Assembly: GCA_016868095.1 (NCBI GenBank)
Contig: VGHV01000026.1
Coordinates: 1-14,775, forward strand
Source of the DNA: Betaproteobacteria bacterium
GTDB taxonomy: Bacteria; Pseudomonadota; Gammaproteobacteria; Burkholderiales; Burkholderiaceae_E
DNA length: 14,775 nucleotides
Reading direction: 5' to 3'
This document shows positions 1 through 6,034 of the stretch, one piece after another. The first letter of the stretch is position 1; the number at the start of each line of letters is the position of its first letter. The notes beneath the pieces were generated by a model. It had not been told where the DNA came from. It saw only the letters and a list, made by a program, of their open reading frames with translations, and searched no databases. A program made the position numbers and the translations under genes.

Positions 1-1
1 G

Positions 2-469
2 CGGGCTCTTGCCGTGTCGCCGAAGCTTATTGTTTGTGATGAACCTGTTTCAGCCCTCGATGTGTCCATTCAAGCACAGGTGATTAATCTGCTTGAAGAT
101 TTGCAAGAAAAGTTTGGACTGACTTATTTATTCATTGCTCACGACTTATCGGTTGTTGAGCACATCAGCAATCGAGTCGCGGTGATGTACCTCGGCCGTA
201 TCGTGGAGATCGCGTCGTCGCGAGCGCTCTATACCGACCCGAAGCATCCCTACACCGAGGCCTTGTTATCGGCGGTTCCGATACCAGACCCCAGCGTGAA
301 ACGAAAGCGGATCGTCTTGACCGGCGATGTCCCCAATCCGATCAACCCGCCCAAGGGCTGCCATTTCCACCCGCGTTGCCCCAAAGCCACGGACCGCTGT
401 CGAAACGAAGCGCCCGTCCTTAGAGATCTTGGCGAAGGCCACATGGCGGCCTGCCACCTCAACGACTGA
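2..469 (+). CDS. Peptide-type ABC transporter ATP-binding protein, C-terminal part (5' truncated by window edge)
   Basis: This is the 3' end of an ATPase of the Dpp/Opp (dipeptide/oligopeptide/nickel) ABC importer family, which powers uptake of short peptides from the cytoplasmic face of the inner membrane. The reading frame is already open at base 2 and begins RALAVSPK, the end of the helix that follows the ABC signature, so the Walker A and signature motifs lie outside the window. Visible are Walker B (LIVCDE), the D-loop (SALD) and the H-loop histidine ([10 protein letters not shown]). After these comes the oligopeptide-type C-terminal extension with its Cys-bearing segment [15 protein letters not shown]. 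The GTG at 14 lies inside the conserved core and is not the true start. The gene ends 21 bp from the convergent hydrolase stop, so it is probably the last gene of an operon to the left. Import of murein-derived peptides would suit the rest of the window, but that is inference, and DppD, DppF and OppF cannot be told apart here. Confidence 0.93.
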   Translation, partial: RALAVSPKLIVCDEPVSALDVSIQAQVINLLEDLQEKFGLTYLFIAHDLSVVEHISNRVAVMYLGRIVEIASSRALYTDPKHPYTEALLSAVPIPDPSVKRKRIVLTGDVPNPINPPKGCHFHPRCPKATDRCRNEAPVLRDLGEGHMAACHLND

Positions 470-490
470 TCCTTAGTCCTGTCCCAATTA

Positions 491-1636
491 TTAGCTCCTT
501 TGCCAGAACCGCTCTAAATAATCCATCACTGCAAGCGGCTGCTCTTGCTGTAGCCAATGGCCAGCGGCAGGAATTCGATAGGCGCCCTCAAAACGCAAAC
601 AAGTGGCTTGCATCGCCTCGAGATCGCCTGGCCACTGGTACATGCCCCAATCGGCTTCTCCCGCTAAAAATAGCGTTGGCATTCGGAGCTTTGCCCCTGC
701 ATAGGCTTGCTGTGCAAACTGAATGGTGGGATCCCAAGCGCATCGGTACCAGTTAAGCCCGCCCTGAAAGCCCGTGCGCTTGTAGGCATCAACGTAGACA
801 TCGAGTTCGTCGTCTGGCAGCCACTTACAGGCCCGCACCTGGTCTTGGCTAGGGTGATGCAACGCGACGGTTTGCGCCATGTTCTCATCAGCACGCATGA
901 TGTAATAAGTAGGCATGACAGCCATGGTGCTTGCCGACCGATCGCCCAGAGGATGCGGTTGATTGGATGACCAGTCAGCACTTTTCACATGGTAGTAGGC
1001 ACGCAAAAATGCTTTTAAGCCCTCAGGGCATTGCAACATGTCACGATTGGCATGCTCGGTTGTGTAATAGATTTGATAGTGCTTGCGAGCAGGATTCAGC
1101 TGAGCGAATGCACCGTCGACATGGTCAGCCCGGTGTGGGTCGATCGGCTGCATCGTGGCCGGGGATGAAAAGGGTGCACTCATCAACACGAGGCGCTGAA
1201 AAAGATCGGGCCGCATCAGGCTGCACCATCCCGCGAGCGGCGAGCCAAAATCGTGTCCGATAAGGCTGTGGACCTCTCTCACGCCGATCCCTTGCAAGAA
1301 ACCGACCACATCAGCAACCAATTGCATCATCGAAGCCTTTTGCCAGGGACCGTCATAACTGCTATCCCATCCTGTGGTGGCCCCATAGCCGCGCAGATCA
1401 GGAGCAATCGCGTGAAAACCCTGCGATGCGATCAAGGGCAAGAGCTTTCGCCAGCTATAGGCAAGCTCAGGAAATCCATGAAGCATGAGGACAGTTGGAT
1501 GCTTAGGATTGCCCGCCTTGAGCCAATGCATGCGAAGTCCGCGGGGATGATCAAGGAATCGATGGCCAATACGCTCGTCCATCGGCCATGACAAGCCCAA
1601 GCTTGAAGCTTGTTCATCATCTGGTTGATTCGACAT
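491..1636 (-). CDS. Alpha/beta hydrolase, epoxide-hydrolase-like
   Basis: This is an alpha/beta-hydrolase-fold enzyme of the epoxide hydrolase/haloalkane dehalogenase group, predicted cytoplasmic (no signal peptide), 381 residues. Seen in sequence: oxyanion-hole motif HGFPE (residues 53-57), DLRGYGAT (80-87), nucleophile elbow GHDFGS with Asp129 rather than Ser, a cap region with Tyr-rich segments and the typical GLNWYR motif, and a C-terminal GHWLQQEQP with the catalytic His near 360. An Asp nucleophile plus HGFPE points to ester-intermediate epoxide hydrolysis rather than an esterase. The start at 1636 is chosen because GGAGG lies 5 bases upstream of the ATG. In-frame ATGs at 1678 (with GGGAG upstream) and 1702 would add 14 or 22 residues, and the 1678 start is a real alternative. 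It stands alone on this strand, converging on the ABC gene. The substrate is unknown and it has no obvious tie to the murein genes. Confidence 0.88.
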   Translation of the reverse strand: MSNQPDDEQASSLGLSWPMDERIGHRFLDHPRGLRMHWLKAGNPKHPTVLMLHGFPELAYSWRKLLPLIASQGFHAIAPDLRGYGATTGWDSSYDGPWQKASMMQLVADVVGFLQGIGVREVHSLIGHDFGSPLAGWCSLMRPDLFQRLVLMSAPFSSPATMQPIDPHRADHVDGAFAQLNPARKHYQIYYTTEHANRDMLQCPEGLKAFLRAYYHVKSADWSSNQPHPLGDRSASTMAVMPTYYIMRADENMAQTVALHHPSQDQVRACKWLPDDELDVYVDAYKRTGFQGGLNWYRCAWDPTIQFAQQAYAGAKLRMPTLFLAGEADWGMYQWPGDLEAMQATCLRFEGAYRIPAAGHWLQQEQPLAVMDYLERFWQRS

Positions 1637-1641
1637 GTCAA

Positions 1642-1646
1642 CCTCC
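1642..1646 (-). promoter_or_regulatory. Strong ribosome binding site fixing the hydrolase start
   Basis: On the minus strand GGAGG is followed by TTGAC and then the ATG at 1636, an ideal spacing of 5 bases. A second, weaker site (GGGAG, 1684-1688) sits 5 bases before the in-frame ATG at 1678, so a longer form of the protein is possible. Confidence 0.6.
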
Positions 1647-1702
1647 GAAGCAAAAATGTTAGGAAATGCTTGATTCATCGAAACTCCCTGGATTGGGGCC
1701 AT

Positions 1703-1885
1703 TCATGACCGACAATCCCTTCAATGTGACATGCTGCACTGTTTTGAGCGATCATCTTGTTCGCTTTGCTCTGATTTTGCTCATGGACACGAGGTAGCGA
1801 CCTGGCAGGTGTTCGGATGGGCTAGCAAAATTAGGGGAGGCGTCGATTTGCGACCCGCTTTTTTCATGTTTTATCAACGAGGAGT
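1703..1885. other. Intergenic region, no recognisable feature
   Basis: Together with the remnant to its right this makes a gap of about 310-380 bp between the divergent hydrolase and aminotransferase genes. I see no coding similarity, convincing hairpin or repeat in this part. It must hold the promoters of both flanking genes, but I cannot point to a -35/-10 pair with confidence. Confidence 0.5.
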
Positions 1886-1996
1886 ATTCCATTTGCGGGC
1901 ATGATGCCCTTTATGGCGATACAGGTCGTGGCGCTTGCATTGCTTTATATATTCCCCGAAATCGGCCTTTGGCTCCCCGAAGTCATTTATAAGTAA
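1886..1996 (+). pseudogene. dctM: Decayed C-terminal tail of a TRAP transporter large permease (DctM-like)
   Basis: In the frame ending at the TAA 1994-1996 the sequence reads IPFAGMM, then PFMAIQVVALALLYIFPE and IGLWLPEVIYK. This has the shape of the last transmembrane segment and tail of DctM, the 12-TM subunit of TRAP dicarboxylate transporters: a PF(x)n hydrophobic helix, then FP(E/Q/G)I.LWLP and a stop. The frame is open only back to 1835, after an in-frame TAG at 1832-1834. The residues before about 1886 do not look like DctM, so only about 36 codons survive and no start codon is available. Most likely it is the scar of a lost transporter gene or of a rearrangement. The call is made from memory of the family motif. 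A chance hydrophobic stretch is the alternative, but the FPEIGLWLP ending makes that less likely. Confidence 0.6.
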
Positions 1997-2016
1997 CTTT
2001 AAGAACGATATTGTCT

Positions 2017-3204
2017 ATGCAACAGCATTCCAAGAGAATTCCCGGCGCGCGCTTTCTTCACGCCCCGGGGCCAACTCGTATTCCCGACGAAGTACTCGAT
2101 GCCATGCATCGCCAATCGATCGATCTTGCCGATCCACGACTTGATGATTTGATCAAGGACTGTGAAGCAGGCATGCAAGCAGTGGTTGGTACCGAACATG
2201 GCGAGGTTTATCTTTATTCTGCCAATGGCCACGGTGCCTGGGAGGTTGCCATTGCCAATGTATTGGCCGAAGGCGATGCGGTCTTGATTCCTTCGACTGG
2301 GCATTTTTCTGAAGGCTGGGCTATCCAAACCGAGGCGCTTGACCGCAGGGTCGTTCGAACGCCCTGGAAGCCGGGTTTTCCGATTGATCCTAACGAAGTC
2401 GAAGATGTGCTACGTGCCGACAAGACGGGCGATATCAAGGCGGTCTTCGCTGTCCAAACCGATACATCAACAGGCATAACAAGCGATATCGCCGCCATAA
2501 GGCAGGCGATCGATGCAGCCAAACACCCTGCGCTTTATGTGGTTGACGTGGTGTCATCGCTAGCGGCTACCCCGTTTGCCATGGATGCCATGGGTGTCAA
2601 TCTCGTCGTCGGCGGCTCACAAAAAGGCCTGATGTTGCCACCCGGCATGGGCTTTGTGGTGGTCGACGAACGCGCACATCAAGCTTCGCTTGATAATCCA
2701 TCACCAAAGTTCTACTGGGACTGGACCAAGCGTACAGGCAGTCATGCGTATCGAAAGTTTTGCGGAACGCCACCGCTCCAAATGTTGATGGGCCTAAGAG
2801 CTGCTATTGGCCTGCTGCAACAAGAAGGGCTCGACCAAGTGTTTGCACGACATCGTCGACTAGCCGGCGCTGTTTTTAAAGCCATCGAGGCATGGTCAAG
2901 CGCAGGCGCTATTGATTTCTTTTGTCAGGTACCCTCAGCACGATCGGTTTCTGTAACGGCCGTAACTGTTCAAGGCTTTGATCCAGAGGCTATTCGAACC
3001 ATTGCTCGTGAAAGGTTTCAGGTGGCGATGGCTGGCGGCTTGGGTCCAATGGCGGGCAAGGTTTTTCGTATCGGACACCTTGGCGATATGAATGAGCCAA
3101 CTATTTTAGGTGCATTAGCTGGCATTGAAGCAGCCATGTTGAGTATGGGTATAGCCATTGGTCGCGATGCTTTACCTAGAGCGATCGACTTTCTCATCGA
3201 CTAG
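2017..3204 (+). CDS. Class V PLP aminotransferase, alanine-glyoxylate / serine-pyruvate type
   Basis: This is a predicted cytoplasmic pyridoxal-phosphate enzyme of fold type I, class V, in the alanine-glyoxylate/serine-glyoxylate aminotransferase group; 395 residues is normal for the family. Seen in sequence: the N-terminal FLHAPGPTRIPDEVLDAM motif near residue 13, the SANGHGAWE segment (68-76) of the cofactor phosphate-binding region, the pyridine-nitrogen Asp177 in YVVDVVSSLA, and the Schiff-base Lys203 in GGSQKGLMLPPG. The ATG at 2017 is preferred over the in-frame TTG at 2011. No strong Shine-Dalgarno is visible, so the start is the weakest point. The serine hydrolase starts 8 bp after its stop, implying one transcript. 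Alanine released from murein stem peptides would be a fitting amino donor, but the true substrate pair cannot be read from sequence. Confidence 0.9.
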   Translation: MQQHSKRIPGARFLHAPGPTRIPDEVLDAMHRQSIDLADPRLDDLIKDCEAGMQAVVGTEHGEVYLYSANGHGAWEVAIANVLAEGDAVLIPSTGHFSEGWAIQTEALDRRVVRTPWKPGFPIDPNEVEDVLRADKTGDIKAVFAVQTDTSTGITSDIAAIRQAIDAAKHPALYVVDVVSSLAATPFAMDAMGVNLVVGGSQKGLMLPPGMGFVVVDERAHQASLDNPSPKFYWDWTKRTGSHAYRKFCGTPPLQMLMGLRAAIGLLQQEGLDQVFARHRRLAGAVFKAIEAWSSAGAIDFFCQVPSARSVSVTAVTVQGFDPEAIRTIARERFQVAMAGGLGPMAGKVFRIGHLGDMNEPTILGALAGIEAAMLSMGIAIGRDALPRAIDFLID

Positions 3205-3212
3205 GATGATTG

Positions 3213-4583
3213 ATGCGAGGGCGCAGGATCTTTGCGACTCGCATGGCCAACGTGGTCGGACTCTGTGCGATCCCGCACAGACTGCGAGCCGAACAAGATC
3301 CAGCGGTCAGGAACGATGATCGGATGATGCCAGGCCATGATGAATTAGCCGCGGCATTGCGGCATGCCCTCTTGCATGCCATCAAAGCAACAAGCCCATC
3401 GATGCGCGATCCGTTCCCGACGATTGATTGTTCGATTGCATTGCTGCCACCGCTAGGCAAGATCGGGTCTGCATCTTGGGCACAGGTTTTGATTCAGGCA
3501 GGCAACAGTGAAGGCCTAAGGGGAGACCTTGATCCGAGCACCGCAACTGGGCCGCACAACATCAGCTACTTTGCCGATCCAGTTAATGACGCCAAAGATT
3601 CGATTGCATGGCTACCGGGCGCAAACTGGCGCGAGTTTAAACATCTCGAGCATCTAAGCGGCGAAGGGCCCCATCGCGCTATTGCGCCTTATCCGGCCTC
3701 CGTAATTAAACTGATGGTGGCCGTGGGTGTTTGCCTGCTCATCGACAAAAACGCGCTTCGATGGGAGGAGATGGTGACCGCAGGCCGAGAGCGGCTGAGT
3801 ATCAGCGATTGTTGCGATCGGATGATTAGCGTAAGCAGCAACGAAGCGACCGATGCGCTTGTGGCCTTACTCCACGAACGAGGCTTGATTGATCGATCTT
3901 CCAACCGTAACGATATAAATAATCATTTCCAAGCTTTTGGTCTTCACGGCCTAAGATTTGATAACAGCACGCCACAAGGCGGATGGCGTAACCCTGATGG
4001 TGCGGGCGTTGGTAAACTCCAGATGACCTCCTGGGACTGCTTACGTTTACTGTGGCTGATGCTTGATGCTACTGGAGAGGCCGGCGTTAGGCCTCCCTGG
4101 CTGAGCACCCCCCAAAAATTAGATTCAAGGCCAGCCTCGCATATCGATCAATATTTTATATCTGAGAGCAGTGCCAAACGCTTTTGGCAGTGGATGGAGC
4201 GTCAAGCTCTCCACCAAGTTTTATCAAGCAGCCTGCTTTGTGGACTCCCTAATTGGGTGCAAGGCATCCCAGCACGCCTACCAAAGCTTTGGATCAATGC
4301 CCAAGGGGAAGCGCAAATCGGACCAGAACGCTGGCCTGGAAACTTCCTCGCCCAACAAGACCTTGCAAGCGTCAGTTTTGCGCACAAAACTGGATCAACC
4401 TGGTCGTATGCTGCCAACGCTGGCCTGGTTTCTTCGATCAAACCCGGTGGTCGGCGCTACCTGATCGCGATCATGTCGACGCTTGGAATGCGCCATACCA
4501 CCCAGGAGAGGACTGTCACGCCTTGGCTTATGCCGGCTCTCGGTGCCGAGATCGATGCTTGGATTGCCGAGCGTTTAGGCTAA
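3213..4583 (+). CDS. Serine hydrolase of the beta-lactamase/PBP fold (class A-like)
   Basis: This 456-residue penicillin-recognising-fold serine hydrolase has the full motif set: SxxK at Ser163-Lys166 (YPASVIKLMV), an SxN triad at 208-210 in ISVSSNEATD, and KTG at 392-394 (AHKTGST). The SxN reads SSN instead of the SDN of true class A beta-lactamases. About 160 residues precede the nucleophile, far more than the usual 40-70, so an extra N-terminal segment is present. The N-terminus (RGRRIFATR followed by a short hydrophobic run and RLRA-EQ) vaguely resembles a Tat or Sec signal but is too weak to call. The ATG 3213 follows AGGA at 3203-3206 and the aminotransferase stop by 8 bp, so the two are probably co-transcribed. 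Role: hydrolysis of an acyl-D-Ala-like or ester bond. In this neighbourhood a muropeptide or D-Ala amide substrate is more likely than antibiotic resistance, but this is inference. Confidence 0.85.
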   Translation: MRGRRIFATRMANVVGLCAIPHRLRAEQDPAVRNDDRMMPGHDELAAALRHALLHAIKATSPSMRDPFPTIDCSIALLPPLGKIGSASWAQVLIQAGNSEGLRGDLDPSTATGPHNISYFADPVNDAKDSIAWLPGANWREFKHLEHLSGEGPHRAIAPYPASVIKLMVAVGVCLLIDKNALRWEEMVTAGRERLSISDCCDRMISVSSNEATDALVALLHERGLIDRSSNRNDINNHFQAFGLHGLRFDNSTPQGGWRNPDGAGVGKLQMTSWDCLRLLWLMLDATGEAGVRPPWLSTPQKLDSRPASHIDQYFISESSAKRFWQWMERQALHQVLSSSLLCGLPNWVQGIPARLPKLWINAQGEAQIGPERWPGNFLAQQDLASVSFAHKTGSTWSYAANAGLVSSIKPGGRRYLIAIMSTLGMRHTTQERTVTPWLMPALGAEIDAWIAERLG

Positions 4584-5944
4584 GCAGGCTCCAAACCCAA
4601 GCCTCGCTTTATAACCCAGGCAACCACCATCAACGAAGGCAATACACTTAAAAGCACCCAAACAAAAAAACCTGCGTAGCCGATTTGCATCTGAATCCAC
4701 CCTGCTGGCATGCCAGGGACCATCATACCCAGTGCCATAAAACCGGTACAAATCGCGTAGTGGGCAGTCGCATGCTTGCCTTCGGACACCCGCATCATAA
4801 AAACCAGATAGGCTGCAAATCCAAAACCATAGCCAAATTGCTCGGCGGTGATGGCCAAATAGGCCCAATACTTGTCAACTTCGGGATACCAGGAGAGCAA
4901 AGCATAGGCCAGATTGGGAACATTTAAGCAGCAAGCCATTGGCCAAAGAAGCCGCCGCAATCCCCAGCGCGCGATGCAATAACCGCCTCCCAAACCACCC
5001 AGACTCAAAGCGAGCACCCCAAGCCCCCCATAGCTCACGCCAAGTTCGCCGTGGCTCAGTCCAAGCCCGCCCTTGTCAGGGGCATCCATGAGAAATGGAA
5101 CCAGCAAACGCAACAGTTGAGACTCAGAAAAGCGATAAAAGAGCAGAAAACAAAGCAAAGGCCACAGATCACCGCGCTTGAAAAAATCAACAAATACCCG
5201 TCGGTATTGGGCAAACGCACTTGGTGCGTCGGCTTGAATCGCTGCATGGGCTTGGATTTCTGCCTCGTTTTGACTCGCTGCGTGGGCTTGGATTTCTGCC
5301 TCGTTTTGGCTCGCTACCTTGGGTTGACCTTGCTGTTTGCCAGGGAGCGCAACGCCATGCCAAAAGCAAAGCATTGCCACACCCAGGGCCAGCATCAAAA
5401 ACGCTTGCGACCAAACATCAAACGGATCCTTTGATTGCTCAAGAAGCATGCCGACCAAGCCAACAAAGCCACCCGATACACTCAACATTGCCAGTCGAAA
5501 AGCTAGACTGCGGACACCGACAAAACTTGCCTGTGATTGTTGATCAAGGCTGCGAAGGTAAAAACCATCGGCTGCAACGTCGTGGGTCGCCGAAGCCAAA
5601 GCAATTAACCACAGGAATCCCCAGACCGCCCAAAGCCAATAAGGCCACCGCATCGCAAGCACCGCCGCCAGGCAAACAAAGCCGAGGGCTATCAGGGCCT
5701 GCATCGAAAGGGCCCAGCGTCGTTCGGAAGCGATTAATGCAAGAAAGGGGCTCCAAAGCGGCTTAATGACCCAGGGCAAATAAAGCCACGCGGTCATCCA
5801 TGCGATGTCTGCGTTGGAGATGCCCAGATCCTTGAATAAGACGAGCGAGAGCGACATGACCACCGCATAGGGCAGACCCTGCATGAGGTAAAGACTTGGC
5901 ACCCAACGCCAGGCGCTTTCATATCTGCCCCGAAAAAGATGCAT
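4580..5944 (-). CDS. ampG: AmpG-like muropeptide permease (major facilitator superfamily)
   Basis: This is an inner-membrane MFS transporter of the AmpG type, which imports GlcNAc-1,6-anhydroMurNAc and its peptides from the periplasm for recycling. About 454 residues, mostly hydrophobic helices. The first part matches AmpG style closely: SLYLMQGLPYAVVMSLSLVL, KDLGISNADIAWMTAWLYLPW and KPLWSPF, then the TM4-5 segment ATHDVAADGFYLRSL. The central cytoplasmic loop carries a 12-residue tandem duplication (described separately). The ATG at 5944 is chosen; a TTG one codon upstream is the alternative. Its stop overlaps the stop of the convergent serine hydrolase by 4 bases (CTAA). It is divergent from the TonB receptor, leaving under 90 bp for both promoters. 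The family assignment is good. Substrate identity is supported by the neighbouring murein enzymes but not proven. Confidence 0.88.
   Translation of the reverse strand: MHLFRGRYESAWRWVPSLYLMQGLPYAVVMSLSLVLFKDLGISNADIAWMTAWLYLPWVIKPLWSPFLALIASERRWALSMQALIALGFVCLAAVLAMRWPYWLWAVWGFLWLIALASATHDVAADGFYLRSLDQQSQASFVGVRSLAFRLAMLSVSGGFVGLVGMLLEQSKDPFDVWSQAFLMLALGVAMLCFWHGVALPGKQQGQPKVASQNEAEIQAHAASQNEAEIQAHAAIQADAPSAFAQYRRVFVDFFKRGDLWPLLCFLLFYRFSESQLLRLLVPFLMDAPDKGGLGLSHGELGVSYGGLGVLALSLGGLGGGYCIARWGLRRLLWPMACCLNVPNLAYALLSWYPEVDKYWAYLAITAEQFGYGFGFAAYLVFMMRVSEGKHATAHYAICTGFMALGMMVPGMPAGWIQMQIGYAGFFVWVLLSVLPSLMVVAWVIKRGLGLEPA
5241..5312. repeat. 36-bp tandem duplication inside ampG
   Basis: Two adjacent 36-base units (5241-5276 and 5277-5312) differ at only two positions (A/G at the sixth base of the unit and A/G near its end). 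They encode two copies of ASQNEAEIQAHA in the central loop of AmpG. A degenerate third copy (AIQADAPS) is encoded just beyond, around 5221-5240. The unit length is a multiple of three, so copy number can change without breaking the frame. Confidence 0.93.
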
Positions 5945-5962
5945 CAATGACGAGTCCGTGAC

Positions 5963-6034
5963 ATGATTCGGTTTTTATCAGTCATCGTTTTCAGTGCCAT
6001 TTCGTCCGTATCGGCAAAAGGAGCCTTGTTGTGA
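5963..6034 (+). CDS. Possible 23-codon leader peptide upstream of the TonB receptor
   Basis: A short ORF starts at ATG 5963 and ends with a TGA (6032-6034) that overlaps the receptor's GTG start as GTGA. This is the arrangement used for translational coupling. The product begins MIRFLSVIVFSAISS and ends VSAKGALL: a basic N-terminus, a hydrophobic run and an AxA-like end, so it resembles a signal peptide. No good ribosome binding site precedes it. It could be a coupling leader, the stub of a lost exported protein, or chance. Confidence 0.3.
   Translation: MIRFLSVIVFSAISSVSAKGALL
6016..6023 (+). promoter_or_regulatory. Ribosome binding site supporting a GTG start for the TonB receptor
   Basis: AAAAGGAG lies 7 bases before the GTG at 6031, a strong match and spacing. 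It decides for GTG 6031 over the later in-frame ATG at 6046, which would cut the basic n-region of the signal peptide. Confidence 0.7.

Noticed and set aside
3213..4583. Acquired antibiotic-resistance beta-lactamase
   Set aside because: Long N-terminal extension, SSN instead of SDN, no mobile element nearby, and a murein-handling neighbourhood.
5051..5766. Long + strand ORFs of 127 and 181 codons opposite ampG
   Set aside because: They lie wholly inside the ampG frame on the other strand. Their products are repetitive, Pro/Lys-rich and without domain features, and they exist because the AmpG complement happens to lack stops.
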